A DNA stretch of 54,634 bases from Blastococcus atacamensis (GTDB taxonomy: Bacteria > Actinomycetota > Actinomycetes > Mycobacteriales > Geodermatophilaceae), in contig NZ_POQU01000016.1 of the NCBI RefSeq assembly GCF_002938425.1, positions 1 through 54,634 of the forward strand, in the 5' to 3' direction. This document shows, piece by piece, positions 16,476 to 30,945 of the stretch. Positions within the stretch are counted from its first letter, which is position 1; every line of letters starts with the position of its first letter. The notes below the pieces were generated by a model that saw only the letters and a list, made by a program, of their open reading frames with translations, ran no database searches and was not told the DNA's origin. A program made the position numbers and the translations under genes.

Positions 16476-18497
16476 ATGCGGCCGAACGATCTCGCGCTCC
16501 TGCGCGTCCCGGGGACGCCGACCGTCTCGCCGGACGGCCGCATCGCCGTCGTCGCCGTCAGCTGGCCGGACCTGGAGGCCGACGAGTACCGCAGCCAGCT
16601 CTGGGCCGTGCCGACCGACGGCTCCGCCCCGGCCCGGCCCATCACCTCCGGCCGGCGGGACACCGACCCGGCGTACTCGCCGGACGGCCGCTGGCTCGCC
16701 TACCTCGGGGCCGAGACCGGGGGGGAGCCGCAGGTGCTCCTCCTGCCCGCGGCCGGTGGTGCCCCGCGCCGGCTCACCGGACACCACCTCGGCGCCGGCG
16801 CGCCCGTGTGGTCACCGGACTCCCGCCGGTTGGCCTACGTCGCCCGCGTTCCCGAGCACGGCCGGTACGGCACGGTCGACGGCGTGGAGGCCGCGGCCGA
16901 GCCCCCGCGGCTGATCACCACGCTCCAGTACCGGAGCGACGGCGTCGGCTTCACCCGGGACCGGCCCAGCCAGGTGTTCGTCCTCGACCTGCCACCCGAC
17001 TTCGCCGACGACACCGCGCCACTGCCGGAGCCGGTGCAGGTCACGACTGGCGCCGTGGACTGCGCCGACGTCACCTGGAGTCCCGACGGAGCGGAGCTGG
17101 CGTTCGTCTCGGCACGGCACGAGGGGGCCGACCGCGACCTCGTCCGCGACGTGTACGCCGTCGCCCTCGGGGGAGGCGAGCCGCGGCGGGTGACCGACGG
17201 CCGCGGATCCTGCGCGCGTCCGGCGTACACGGCCGACGGGGCCGGGATCGTCGTCACCGCCGTGCCCGACCTCGGCCCCGAGGGGCTGGACTTCGTGGCC
17301 CGCCAGGCGGTGCCCTGCCGGGTGCCGGGAGACGGCGGATCGCCCGAGCCGCTGCTGGACGCCGAGGTGCACCAACGCGGCGACGACACCCCGACCACCG
17401 TGCTGTCGGGCGACGCGGTGCTGGTCGGGGTGGAGCGACGGGGTGCGGTGGAGCTGCTCCGGGTGCCGATGACGGGGGGTGAGCCCGAGACGCTGGTCGA
17501 CGGCCCGTTCACCGTGCGGGGGATCGCGGCGGCGGGCGAGGTCGTCGTCGTCACCGTGGCACACGACCGGTCGGCGGGGGAGCTGCTCGCGATCACCCCG
17601 CAGGGACGGCGGCTGCTCACCGGGTTCGGCCGCGACCTCGGCGCCACCGGCCGGCTGCACCGACCGGTCGAGCGGACCGCCACCGCGCCGGACGGGTACC
17701 CGGTGCACGGCTGGGTCACCACGCCGCCCGGGCCCGGCCCCCATCCGGTGCTGCTCACGGTGCACGGCGGCCCGTTCCGGCAGTACGAGCGCAGCCTGTT
17801 CGACGAGACGCAGGTGTACGTGTCCGCGGGGTACGCCGTCGTGCAGTGCAATCCGCGGGGCTCGTCCGGCTACGGCGCAGCGCACGGGCGCGCCATCCAC
17901 CACGCCTGGGGCGGGGTCGATGCCGACGACGTGCTGGCCTTCCTGGACGCGGCGCTCACCGACGCCGCGCTGGACGCCGACCGCGTCGGGATCATGGGCG
18001 GCTCGTACGGCGGCTACCTCACCGCGCTGCTGCTCGGCCGCACCGACCGGTTCGCCGGGGCCGTGGTGGAGCGTGCGCTCACGGATCCGGCCGGCTTCGT
18101 GGGCTCGTCGGACATCGGCTGGTACTTCGCGGACCAGTACCTCGGGACCGACCCCGAGCGGGTGGCAGCCCAGACCCCCCGGGCATCCGCGATCACGACG
18201 CCCACGCTGGTGATCCACTCGGAGGCGGACTGGCGGACGCCGCTGGAGCAGGGGCAGCGGCTCTTCGTGGAGCTGCGGCGCCGCGGGGTGCCCGCCGAGC
18301 TGCTGGTGTTCCCCGGCGAGGGGCACGAGCTGTCACGGTCCGGGCGGCCGCGGCACCGGCTGGCCCGCTTCGAGCACGTCCTGCGCTGGTGGGACCGCTG
18401 GCTCCCCGTCAGCCGATCCGCCGCGCGCGTAGCTCCGCGTGGCGGTTCGGCGCACGACCACGACCACGGCCACGGCCACGAGGGCGACAGCGCCTGA
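16476..18497 (+). CDS. S9 family serine peptidase (prolyl oligopeptidase-like)
   Basis: A 673-residue cytoplasmic peptidase: an N-terminal beta-propeller (residues 1-400) of TolB-like blades (VSPDGRIAVVAVSW, YSPDGRWLAYLG, WSPDSRRLAYVAR, WSPDGAELAFVS) and a C-terminal alpha/beta-hydrolase domain. The catalytic triad is visible: Ser510 in GGSYGGY, Asp585 in SEADWRTP and His617 in EGHELSR. It cleaves short peptides, acting as an acylaminoacyl or dipeptidyl-type peptidase; the exact specificity is not readable. An odd C-terminal tail after the hydrolase domain is rich in His and Asp (HDHDHGHGH), a likely metal-binding stretch. It is monocistronic, with a leaderless start and a strong terminator after it. 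Confidence 0.92.
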   Translation: MRPNDLALLRVPGTPTVSPDGRIAVVAVSWPDLEADEYRSQLWAVPTDGSAPARPITSGRRDTDPAYSPDGRWLAYLGAETGGEPQVLLLPAAGGAPRRLTGHHLGAGAPVWSPDSRRLAYVARVPEHGRYGTVDGVEAAAEPPRLITTLQYRSDGVGFTRDRPSQVFVLDLPPDFADDTAPLPEPVQVTTGAVDCADVTWSPDGAELAFVSARHEGADRDLVRDVYAVALGGGEPRRVTDGRGSCARPAYTADGAGIVVTAVPDLGPEGLDFVARQAVPCRVPGDGGSPEPLLDAEVHQRGDDTPTTVLSGDAVLVGVERRGAVELLRVPMTGGEPETLVDGPFTVRGIAAAGEVVVVTVAHDRSAGELLAITPQGRRLLTGFGRDLGATGRLHRPVERTATAPDGYPVHGWVTTPPGPGPHPVLLTVHGGPFRQYERSLFDETQVYVSAGYAVVQCNPRGSSGYGAAHGRAIHHAWGGVDADDVLAFLDAALTDAALDADRVGIMGGSYGGYLTALLLGRTDRFAGAVVERALTDPAGFVGSSDIGWYFADQYLGTDPERVAAQTPRASAITTPTLVIHSEADWRTPLEQGQRLFVELRRRGVPAELLVFPGEGHELSRSGRPRHRLARFEHVLRWWDRWLPVSRSAARVAPRGGSAHDHDHGHGHEGDSA

Positions 18498-18513
18498 CGC
18501 TCGGTCCGTGAGG

Positions 18514-18545
18514 CGGCGGGGCCGGTTCTCGGACCGGCCCCGCCG
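18514..18545. terminator. Bidirectional terminator between convergent genes
   Basis: Perfect 12-bp arms (18514-18525 and 18534-18545, CGGCGGGGCCGG type) with an 8-base loop sit in the 61-base gap between the S9 peptidase and the MBL-fold gene, serving both strands. Confidence 0.8.
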
Positions 18546-18558
18546 TCGCGCGTCCGGG

Positions 18559-19227
18559 CTACCAGCCGCGGGCGCGCCACTCCGGCAGCGACGGCCGCTC
18601 GGCCCCGATCGTGGTGTCCTTGCCGTGCCCCGGGTAGACCCACGCGTCGTCCGGGAGCGAGCCGAACAGCCGCTCCTCGACGTCGTCGATCAGGCTGGCG
18701 AACCGCTGCGGGTCCTGCTGGGTGTTGCCGACGCCGCCCGGGAAGAGGCTGTCGCCGGTGAAGACGTGCACGCCGGCGTCCCCGGGACCGCGCCACACCA
18801 GCGCGATGCTGCCCGGGGTGTGGCCGCGCAGGTGCACGACCTCGAGGACCTGCTCGCCCACGGGGATGCTGTCGCCGTGCTCGACCGGGCGTTGCACCGG
18901 AACCGGGAGATCGGCGGCGTCGGCGGGGTGCGCGACGGTGACCGCGCCGGTGGCGGCGACCACGTCGGGCAGCGCGCGGTGGTGGTCCCAGTGCCCGTGC
19001 GTGGTGACGACGGTGCGCAGGTCGACGTCGCCGACGAGGGCGCGCAGCGTCTCGGGCTCGGCCGCGGCGTCGACCAGCAGCGCCTCGCCGGTGGCGGTGC
19101 AGCGCAGGAGGTAGGCGTTGTTCGCCATCTCGCTGACCGCGATCTTGCTGATGGTCATCCCGGGCAGTTCACGGACGTCGGCGGGGCCTCCGACCTCCAC
19201 GTCCCCGGTGTAGGTCGAGGTGCTCAT
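18559..19227 (-). CDS. MBL-fold metallo-hydrolase (glyoxalase II-like)
   Basis: A 222-residue single-domain metallo-beta-lactamase-fold hydrolase. The metal motif HxHxDH is seen in TTHGHWDHHRAL, with further ligands in HLRGHTPGSIAL, FTGDSLFPGGVG and YPGHGKDT. This pattern is that of glyoxalase II-like thioester hydrolases, usually binuclear Zn or Fe. FPGGVGNTQQD, following the GD motif, is common in the actinobacterial branch of this group. The start ATG 19227 has ACGGAG upstream. It is divergent from the amidase gene with 47 bases between them. The substrate is not known. Confidence 0.9.
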   Translation of the reverse strand: MSTSTYTGDVEVGGPADVRELPGMTISKIAVSEMANNAYLLRCTATGEALLVDAAAEPETLRALVGDVDLRTVVTTHGHWDHHRALPDVVAATGAVTVAHPADAADLPVPVQRPVEHGDSIPVGEQVLEVVHLRGHTPGSIALVWRGPGDAGVHVFTGDSLFPGGVGNTQQDPQRFASLIDDVEERLFGSLPDDAWVYPGHGKDTTIGAERPSLPEWRARGW

Positions 19228-19262
19228 CCGGACTCCGTTCGGAAAGTGTCGGCGGTCGCCGT

Positions 19263-19268
19263 TACGGT
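19263..19268 (+). promoter_or_regulatory. -10 box of a leaderless promoter (amidase)
   Basis: TACGGT is followed by exactly 6 bases and then the ATG at 19275, placing the predicted transcript start on the A of the start codon. No ribosome-binding site lies between. Confidence 0.6.
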
Positions 19269-19274
19269 CCAGGT

Positions 19275-20756
19275 ATGGACGCTAGCGGAGGTGTCGGTAC
19301 AGCTCAGGACGGTGCCTCAGCCGAGGACGGTGGCCCGTCCGGGGGCTCGGCGGCGACCGGGAGCGGCGCCGCGGGCACGGCGCACGTCGTCGGGCTGTCC
19401 GCCACGGAGATCGCGGCGAAGGTGCACGCGGGGGAGCTGACCGCGGTCGACGTGGTGCGGGCGCACCTCGACCACATCGAGGCGGTCGATGCCCGCATCG
19501 GCGCCTTCCGGGTGGTCCGCCGGGAGGCGGCGCTGGCCGAGGCCGCGGCGGTGGACGCCAGCCCGGCCCGTTTCGCGCTGCCGCTGGCGGGGGTGCCCGT
19601 GGCGATCAAGGACAACGTCGCGGTCTCGGGTGAGATCTGCACCGACGGGTCGCCCGCCCGCACCGCCGGGCCGGAGGGCAGGGACCACCCCGTGGTCAAG
19701 CGGCTGCGCAAGGCCGGTGCGGTGGTCGTCGGCATCACCCGCGCGCCCGAGCTGTGCCTCTACGCCGCCACCGACGGCCCCGGCACCGTGACCCGCAACC
19801 CCTGGGACACCGCGCTCTCGCCCGCGGGCAGCTCCGGGGGGAGTGCCGCCGCCGTGGCGTCGGGATCGGTGCCCATCGCCCACGGCAACGACGGGATGGG
19901 GTCGCTGCGACTGCCCGCGGCCGCCTGCGGGCTGGTCACCCTGAAGCCGGGGCGGGGTGTCGTGCCCGGTGGCATCGGCGCCGACGACTGGTCGGGCATG
20001 GCGGTGAACGGGGCCCTGGCGACCACGGTCGAGGATCTCGCCGTCACGCACGCGGTGCTGGCGGGGAAGGAGCCGGCCGGTCCGGCCGACCCCGGCCGTC
20101 CGCTGCGCATCGCGGTGAGCAGCCGCTCGCCGGTCCCCGGGGTCGGTGCCGACGCCGCCACCCGCGCCACCCTCGACGCCGTGGTGGTGCAGCTGCGGGC
20201 CGCCGGGCACACCGTCGTCCGGCGCAATCCGCCGATCACACCTGCCGCCGCGGCCGGGGCCCTGGTCCGCTGGATGGCCGGCGCGGAGGACGACGCCGAG
20301 TTCCTGGGCATCGACCGTGCCGCCCTCCAGCCGCGCAGCCGCACGCACGCCCGCATCGGCCGGGCGGTCCGCCGGTTGGGGCTGGTGCGCCCGCGCACGC
20401 AGGAGCGGTTCCGGGAGCGGATGATCGAGTTCTTCGACGACGTCGACCTGCTGCTCACGCCGGTCACCACCGGCCCGCCGCTGCCCGCACGGCCCTGGCA
20501 CGAGCGCGGCTTCCTGGCCAACATCGCGGCCAACGCGCGCTGGGCGCCGTGGACCGCCGCGTGGAACCTCGCCGGCATCCCCGCGGCGGTCGTCCCGGCC
20601 GGGACGCGGCCGGACGGGCCCCCGGTGCCGGTCCAGTTCGTCGGGCCGCCGGGTGCCGAGGGGCGACTACTCTGGATGGCCGGAGAACTCGAGCGGTGGC
20701 TGCCCTGGCGCCGGTACGCCCCCACCTTCGACCCCACCGCCGCTCCGGTCGGTTGA
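19275..20756 (+). CDS. Amidase (amidase signature family)
   Basis: A 493-residue amidase-signature enzyme that hydrolyses amide bonds by a Ser-cisSer-Lys triad. Visible residues: Lys112 in VAIKDN, Ser186 in AGSSGGSAAA and Ser210 in GMGSLRLPAAACG, at the spacing usual for the family (74 and 24 residues). The nucleophile motif is slightly unusual, GMGSLRLP instead of GGSIRxP. The first 38 residues are Gly/Ser/Ala-rich and look like an added disordered tail. There are no gatB/gatC genes nearby and length and context do not fit GatA, so a stand-alone catabolic or detoxifying amidase is likely. Substrate unknown. Confidence 0.9.
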   Translation: MDASGGVGTAQDGASAEDGGPSGGSAATGSGAAGTAHVVGLSATEIAAKVHAGELTAVDVVRAHLDHIEAVDARIGAFRVVRREAALAEAAAVDASPARFALPLAGVPVAIKDNVAVSGEICTDGSPARTAGPEGRDHPVVKRLRKAGAVVVGITRAPELCLYAATDGPGTVTRNPWDTALSPAGSSGGSAAAVASGSVPIAHGNDGMGSLRLPAAACGLVTLKPGRGVVPGGIGADDWSGMAVNGALATTVEDLAVTHAVLAGKEPAGPADPGRPLRIAVSSRSPVPGVGADAATRATLDAVVVQLRAAGHTVVRRNPPITPAAAAGALVRWMAGAEDDAEFLGIDRAALQPRSRTHARIGRAVRRLGLVRPRTQERFRERMIEFFDDVDLLLTPVTTGPPLPARPWHERGFLANIAANARWAPWTAAWNLAGIPAAVVPAGTRPDGPPVPVQFVGPPGAEGRLLWMAGELERWLPWRRYAPTFDPTAAPVG

Positions 20757-20757
20757 G

Positions 20758-20806
20758 CGTCCGCCCGGGGTGCGATCCGGGCGTACCTCACACCTCCGGG
20801 CGGACG
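20758..20806 (+). terminator. Hairpin after the amidase gene
   Basis: Perfect 11-bp arms (CGTCCGCCCGG 20758-20768, CCGGGCGGACG 20796-20806) begin 2 bases after the amidase stop. The 27-base loop is long but contains further GC-rich pairing. Confidence 0.6.
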
Positions 20807-20932
20807 ACCGCGGTACGCCCCGCGGTTGCACCCGGAGGACCGTGACCGGCCCAGCACGGCCGCCGCACCCAGCACCGACGCAGCGTCGACACCGACCAGC
20901 GACGACATCAACCAGCGACCGACAGGGATCAC

Positions 20933-23830
<2,898 letters not shown>

Positions 23831-23834
23831 CCGC

Positions 23835-23883
23835 GGGGAGGACGGCCCGCGCGCCGATCGGGCGCCGGGCCCCTCCTTCCCCC
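23835..23883 (+). terminator. GC-rich hairpin after uvrA
   Basis: A central stem (GGCCCG 23844-23849 with CGGGCC 23866-23871, plus inner GC pairs) is flanked by GGGGAGG and CCTCC/TTCCCC, which can extend the pairing. It starts 4 bases after the uvrA stop. Confidence 0.65.
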
Positions 23884-23894
23884 GTCCCGAGGGC

Positions 23895-23924
23895 TTGTGA
23901 GAGAAGTCACTGGGAGCGTATCGT
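23895..23924 (+). promoter_or_regulatory. Promoter of the small membrane protein gene
   Basis: TTGTGA (23895-23900) and TATCGT (23919-23924), spaced 18 bases, form a recognisable -35/-10 pair. The predicted leader before ATG 23974 is about 43 bases. Confidence 0.5.
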
Positions 23925-23973
23925 CTCTGTGACCGACATCACGGGGGCCGTCATGCCCCATGAGGAGGCCGCG

Positions 23974-24279
23974 ATGAGCGCACTCACGCCGGACTGCGAC
24001 CCGGACATGAGCCACTGCGGGCAGCCCTGGCAGGGCAAGGGGTCCCGGGGCTCGGGAATCCTGTCCACGGTTGTCCTGCTCGGGATCCTCGGGGTCTCGC
24101 TGGCCGTGGTGACCAAGGACGTGGTGGTCGACGCGTTCGACTTCGCCGCCGTTCCGGTCGGACTGCTCGCTGCGGCGCTCCTCGCCCGCCGGGTGGCCCG
24201 TCTGGTCGCCCGCGGGGCGACCGCCGCGGCCGCGCGGGTGCCGACCCTCGGGGTGCGCCGGTCCCAGCCGGTGGGCTGA
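23974..24279 (+). CDS. Small membrane protein, unknown function
   Basis: A 101-residue protein with a cytosolic-looking N-terminus containing two Cys in CDPDMSHCG, then one strong hydrophobic segment (GILSTVVLLGILGVSLAVVT) and a second weaker one (FAAVPVGLLAAALLARR), ending in an Arg/Ala-rich basic tail. The start ATG 23974 has GAGGAGG 6 bases upstream; an earlier ATG in frame lacks a site. It has its own promoter and a perfect terminator, so it is a real monocistronic gene. I do not recognise the family. Confidence 0.75.
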   Translation: MSALTPDCDPDMSHCGQPWQGKGSRGSGILSTVVLLGILGVSLAVVTKDVVVDAFDFAAVPVGLLAAALLARRVARLVARGATAAAARVPTLGVRRSQPVG

Positions 24280-24293
24280 CCGCAGCTGATCGT

Positions 24294-24330
24294 CCTCTGG
24301 AGCGGGGCCCGGGTGGCCCCGCTCCAGAGG
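24294..24330 (+). terminator. Perfect 15-bp hairpin terminator
   Basis: Arms 24294-24308 and 24316-24330 (CCTCTGGAGCGGGGC type) pair without mismatch around a 7-base loop, 14 bases after the small membrane protein gene. Confidence 0.85.
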
Positions 24331-24410
24331 TGTGCCCGGGGACCGGTCGGGCGGCCGTGGCGCGTGAGACGGAAGGGTCCACCCTCCAGCGGCGTGTCGG
24401 CCCTGCGACC

Positions 24411-24416
24411 TAGGGT
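24411..24416 (+). promoter_or_regulatory. -10 box of uvrC promoter, probably leaderless
   Basis: TAGGGT with 6 bases before ATG 24423 predicts transcription starting at the start codon. GGAG within the 6-base gap could also be read as a very close ribosome site, so the leaderless reading is not certain. Confidence 0.5.
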
Positions 24417-24422
24417 GGAGAC

Positions 24423-26459
24423 ATGCCCGATCCGTCCACCTACCGCCCGGCGGTCGGATCGATCCCGGAGAGCCCCGGGGTCTACAAGTTCCGTGATCCC
24501 AACGGCCGTGTCATCTACGTCGGCAAGGCCAAGAGCCTCCGCCAGCGGCTGAACAGCTACTTCGCCGACGTCGCCGGTCTGCACCCGCGCACCCGCCAGA
24601 TGGTCACCACCGCTGCCGCCGTCGAGTGGACCGTCGTCGGCACCGAGGTCGAGGCCCTCCAGCTCGAGTACAACTGGATCAAGGAGTTCGACCCGCGGTT
24701 CAACGTCCGCTACCGCGACGACAAGAGCTACCCGTCGCTGGCGGTGACCCTCAACGAGGAGTACCCGCGACTGCAGGTCATGCGGGGGCCCAAGAAGAAA
24801 GGCGTGCGCTACTTCGGTCCGTACGCCCACGCCTGGGCCATCCGGGAGACCCTCGACACGCTCACCCGGGTCTTCCCTGCGCGCACCTGCTCCAACGGCG
24901 TCTTCAAGCGGGCGGGCCAGATCGGCCGGCCGTGCCTGCTCGGCTACATCGGCAAGTGCGCCGCTCCCTGCGTGGACCGGGTCAGCGCCGAGGAGCACCG
25001 GCAGATCGTCGACGACTTCTGCGACTTCATGGCCGGGCGCACCGACTCGATGATGAAGCGGCTCGAGCGGGAGATGGCCGAGGCCGCCGAGGCGATGGAG
25101 TACGAGAAGGCGGCGCGGCTGCGCGACGACCTGGGCGCCCTCAAGCGGGCCATGGAGAAGCAGGCCGTCGTCCTCGGTGACGGCACCGACGCCGACGTCG
25201 TCGCGTTCGCCCAGGACGAGCTGGAGGCCGCCGTGCAGGTCTTCCACGTGCGGGGCGGCCGGGTGCGCGGGCAGCGCGGCTGGATCATCGACAAGGTCGA
25301 GGAGGTCAGCACCGGCGAGCTCGTCGAGCAGTTCCTCCTGCAGGTCTACGGCGGGGTGGACGAGCAGACCGGGGTCGGCGAGGCAGGGGAGGCCGTGCCC
25401 CGCGAGGTACTCGTGCCGGAGCTGCCCGAGGACGCCGACGTCTACGTCGAGCTGCTCGAGGAGCTGCGCGGCGGGCGGGTGTCGCTCCGGGTGCCGCAGC
25501 GGGGCGACAAGCGCAGCCTGATGGAGACCGTCGAGCGCAACGCCAAGGAGTCCTTCGCCCGGCACCGGGTCAAGCGCTCCAGCGACCTCACCGCGCGCTC
25601 GCTGGCGCTCTCGGAGCTGCAGGAGGCACTGGAACTCCCGGACGCGCCGCTGCGCATCGAGTGCATCGACATCAGCCACGTCCAGGGCACGAACGTCGTG
25701 GCATCCATGGTGGTGTTCGAGGACGGGCTGGCGAAGAAGACCGACTACCGCCGGTTCTCCGTCACCAACGGCACCGACGACACCGCCGCCATGGCCGAGG
25801 TCGTGCGGCGCCGGTTCGCCCGGCACCTCAAGGACGAGGCCGACCGGCGCGACGAGCAGGGGGTCGCGGCCGAGGAAGGGCGGCCCCGCCGGTTCGCCTA
25901 CCCGCCGAACCTGCTCGTCGTCGACGGCGGCGCCCCCCAGGTGGCCGCGGCCGCCCGGTCGCTCGACGAGCTCGGGATCGTCGACGTCGCCGTCTGCGGG
26001 CTGGCCAAGCGCATGGAGGAGGTGTGGCTGCCGGGGGAGAGCGACCCGGTGATCCTGCCGCGCACCTCCGAGGCGCTGTACCTGCTGCAGCGGGTGCGCG
26101 ACGAGGCCCACCGCTTCGCGATCACCTATCACCGGCAGAAGCGGTCGACGAGCATGCTGGTCTCCCTGCTGGACGACGTCCCGGGCCTCGGCGAGACCCG
26201 GCGGAAGGCGCTGATGAAGCAGTTCGGATCCCTCAAGCGGCTGCGCGCGGCCACCGTCGAGGAGCTCATGGCCGTGCCCGGCATCGGACGGCGGACCGCG
26301 GAGGCCGTGCAGGCGGCGATCGCCGAACCGGCCGACGGCGAGGCGACGGCGGAGCCGGCCGTGGTCGAGACGACGCTCGGCCCCCAGAGCGCGGCGCAGC
26401 AGGGCACTCCCCAGGTCGGGTCCGGTGCCACCGCCGAGGTCGGCCGGGTGGCCTCGTGA
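24423..26459 (+). CDS. uvrC: Excinuclease ABC subunit UvrC
   Basis: A 678-residue UvrC, which makes both incisions in nucleotide excision repair. Domains in order: GIY-YIG nuclease ([21 protein letters not shown], residues 15-36), a Cys-rich segment ([13 protein letters not shown]), the UvrB-interacting UVR helix ([14 protein letters not shown]), the RNase H-like second nuclease ([11 protein letters not shown] with catalytic Asp, and [14 protein letters not shown]), and helix-hairpin-helix repeats ([35 protein letters not shown]). A 50-residue Ala/Glu-rich tail follows. The stop overlaps the rapZ GTG. Confidence 0.98.
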   Translation: MPDPSTYRPAVGSIPESPGVYKFRDPNGRVIYVGKAKSLRQRLNSYFADVAGLHPRTRQMVTTAAAVEWTVVGTEVEALQLEYNWIKEFDPRFNVRYRDDKSYPSLAVTLNEEYPRLQVMRGPKKKGVRYFGPYAHAWAIRETLDTLTRVFPARTCSNGVFKRAGQIGRPCLLGYIGKCAAPCVDRVSAEEHRQIVDDFCDFMAGRTDSMMKRLEREMAEAAEAMEYEKAARLRDDLGALKRAMEKQAVVLGDGTDADVVAFAQDELEAAVQVFHVRGGRVRGQRGWIIDKVEEVSTGELVEQFLLQVYGGVDEQTGVGEAGEAVPREVLVPELPEDADVYVELLEELRGGRVSLRVPQRGDKRSLMETVERNAKESFARHRVKRSSDLTARSLALSELQEALELPDAPLRIECIDISHVQGTNVVASMVVFEDGLAKKTDYRRFSVTNGTDDTAAMAEVVRRRFARHLKDEADRRDEQGVAAEEGRPRRFAYPPNLLVVDGGAPQVAAAARSLDELGIVDVAVCGLAKRMEEVWLPGESDPVILPRTSEALYLLQRVRDEAHRFAITYHRQKRSTSMLVSLLDDVPGLGETRRKALMKQFGSLKRLRAATVEELMAVPGIGRRTAEAVQAAIAEPADGEATAEPAVVETTLGPQSAAQQGTPQVGSGATAEVGRVAS

Positions 26460-27430
26460 GGGGCGAGCCGGACGGGAGCGAGGGCGCAGAACATCCGATG
26501 GTCGACGACGTGGCTCCTGTCGGTCCGCAGAACGGGTTGTCCTCGGCGCTGGACCCCTCGTCGACCGAGGTGCCGCCGCTCGAGGTCGTCGTCGTCACCG
26601 GTCTGTCCGGAGCCGGCAAGAACAGCGCCGGCCGGGTGCTGGAGGACCTGGGCTGGTTCGTGGTCGAGAACCTGCCGCCGGCGCTGCTGCTGCCGATGGT
26701 GGAGCTGGGCGCGCGGGGCGACGTGCGCCGCTTCGCCGCCGTCGTGGACGTGCGGAGCCGTGCCTTCTCCAGCGACCTGCAGGAGGCGATCCGGGTCCTG
26801 TCGGAGGCCGGTCACCGTCCCCGGGTGGTGTACGTGCACGCCCGCGACGAGGTGCTGGTGCGCCGATACGAGTCCAATCGTCGCGAGCACCCCCTGCAGG
26901 GCAGCGGGACGCTCACCGACGGGATCACCGCCGAGCGGTCCCTGCTGCGCGGCATCGCCGGCGAGGCCGACCTGTGGGTCGACACCAGCGATCTGAACGT
27001 CCACCAGCTGCGGGCGACCCTGGAGAACGCGTTCGCCCGAGAGGGTCGGACGCCGCCGCTCACCGCCACGGTGATGAGCTTCGGCTTCAAGTACGGGCTG
27101 CCGCTGGACGCCGACCTCGTGGTCGACGCCCGGTTCCTGCCCAACCCGCACTGGATCCCCGAGCTGCGGGCGCACACCGGTCGTGACCCGGACGTGCGCG
27201 ACTACGTCCTCGGGCAGCCGGGGGCCGACGAGTTCCTCGACCGCTACATCGAGGTGCTCCGCCTGCTCGTGCCCGGGTACCGGCGCGAGGGCAAGCGCTA
27301 CCTCACGTTGGCGGTCGGCTGCACCGGTGGGAAGCATCGCAGCGTGGCCATCGCCGAGGAGTTCGCCCGCCGGCTGAGCGCCGAGGGCGTCGCCGCCGTG
27401 GCGCGGCACCGCGACCTGGGCCGCGAGTAG
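26456..27430 (+). CDS. rapZ: RNase adapter RapZ / nucleotide-binding YvcJ-type protein
   Basis: A 324-residue P-loop protein of the RapZ/YvcJ family, found with yvcK and whiA in most Gram-positive bacteria. It hydrolyses nucleotides; in enteric bacteria it senses glucosamine-6-phosphate, and the actinobacterial role is not established. Seen: [33 protein letters not shown] following [32 protein letters not shown] and the C-terminal [12 protein letters not shown]. The residue after the Walker Lys is Asn56 where Ser/Thr is usual. The GTG overlaps the uvrC stop by four bases; ATG 26498 (310 residues) is an alternative start. Confidence 0.95.
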   Translation: MRGEPDGSEGAEHPMVDDVAPVGPQNGLSSALDPSSTEVPPLEVVVVTGLSGAGKNSAGRVLEDLGWFVVENLPPALLLPMVELGARGDVRRFAAVVDVRSRAFSSDLQEAIRVLSEAGHRPRVVYVHARDEVLVRRYESNRREHPLQGSGTLTDGITAERSLLRGIAGEADLWVDTSDLNVHQLRATLENAFAREGRTPPLTATVMSFGFKYGLPLDADLVVDARFLPNPHWIPELRAHTGRDPDVRDYVLGQPGADEFLDRYIEVLRLLVPGYRREGKRYLTLAVGCTGGKHRSVAIAEEFARRLSAEGVAAVARHRDLGRE

Positions 27431-28398
27431 TGGGCGGGGGACCGGTTTCCGGGCGTGCCCCCCGGGTGGTGGCGTTCGGCGGTGGCCACGGCCTGGCCGT
27501 GGCGCTGGCGGCCTGGCGGGGCATCACGCCGGAGCTGACAGCGGTGGTCACCGTCGCCGACGACGGCGGCTCGTCCGGCCGCATCCGCCGGGAGATGCCG
27601 GTGCTGCCGCCCGGCGACCTGCGGATGGCGCTGGCCGCGCTGGCCGGGGACGAGGAGCGCCAACAGACCCTCGCCGCCCTCTTCCAGCACCGCTTCGGCG
27701 GGAGCGGCGTGCTCGCCGGGCATCCGGTGGGCAACCTGCTGCTCACCGGCCTGGCCGAGTTGCACGGCGGGGACACGGTCCGGGCGCTCGACGAGCTGGG
27801 CGAGCTGCTCGGCGCCCGGGGCCGGGTGCTGCCGATGGCCGACGAGCCCCTGGACCTGGTCGCCCGCGTCGAGACCGCCGACCCCGACGACCCGGCCCGC
27901 GTGCGCACCATCCGCGGCCAGGTCGCCATCGCCGCGACGCCCGGGCGGGTCCGCGAGATCCGGGTGTCACCCGCCGATCCGCAGGTGCACCCCGACGTCC
28001 TGCGGGCGATCGCCGAGGCCGACGTCGTCTCGCTGGGGCCCGGGTCCTGGTACACCTCGGTGCTGCCGCACCTGCTCGTGCCCCAACTGCGGGCCGCGCT
28101 GGCGGCGGCGACGGCCCGGGTGGTGGTGGTGCTCAACCTCGAGCCGCAGCCCGGTGAGACCGACGGCTTTTCACCAGAGGAGCATCTGACCGTGCTGCGG
28201 GCCCACCTGGGCGGAGTGGCGTTGCACAGCGTGATCGCCGATGCTGAGTCCGTAGTTGACCGCCGTGGTCTTCTGGATGCAGTACGGGACTGCGGTGCCG
28301 AGCTCCTGCTGGCCTCCGTGGCCGAGCCGGACGGTGCGCCGCGGCACGACCCGGAACGGCTGTCGGCGGCGTTGGCGTCGGTGGTCGGTCGGCGGTGA
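27430..28398 (+). CDS. yvcK: YvcK/gluconeogenesis factor family protein (CofD-like)
   Basis: A 322-residue protein of the YvcK family, a CofD-fold UDP-sugar binding protein needed for cell-wall homeostasis and growth on gluconeogenic carbon. Seen: VVAFGGGHGLAVALAAW at the N-terminus, VTVADDGGSSGRIRREM, PVGNLLLTGL, VSLGPGSWYTSVLPHLL and LNLEPQPGETDGFSPEEHL, all family hallmarks. The GTG start overlaps the rapZ stop by one base. In other bacteria the protein is a target of Ser/Thr kinases; nothing in the sequence decides that here. Confidence 0.96.
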   Translation: MGGGPVSGRAPRVVAFGGGHGLAVALAAWRGITPELTAVVTVADDGGSSGRIRREMPVLPPGDLRMALAALAGDEERQQTLAALFQHRFGGSGVLAGHPVGNLLLTGLAELHGGDTVRALDELGELLGARGRVLPMADEPLDLVARVETADPDDPARVRTIRGQVAIAATPGRVREIRVSPADPQVHPDVLRAIAEADVVSLGPGSWYTSVLPHLLVPQLRAALAAATARVVVVLNLEPQPGETDGFSPEEHLTVLRAHLGGVALHSVIADAESVVDRRGLLDAVRDCGAELLLASVAEPDGAPRHDPERLSAALASVVGRR

Positions 28399-28532
28399 AG
28401 GAGTAGAGCTGCTCGACGGGGTAACGGAAGGCACGGCCGCCTGGGCGGCACGAGGGGGAAGGGGACGGCGTAGATGACGCTGACCCGAACGCCGGGGACG
28501 ACAGGCCCCGGGGCGACGTGGGGGTGGACAGC

Positions 28533-30944
<2,412 letters not shown>

Positions 30945-30945
<1 letters not shown>

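Noticed and set aside
20757-20932. LexA/SOS box before uvrA
   Set aside because: No GAAC-N4-GTTC-like palindrome is present in the interval.
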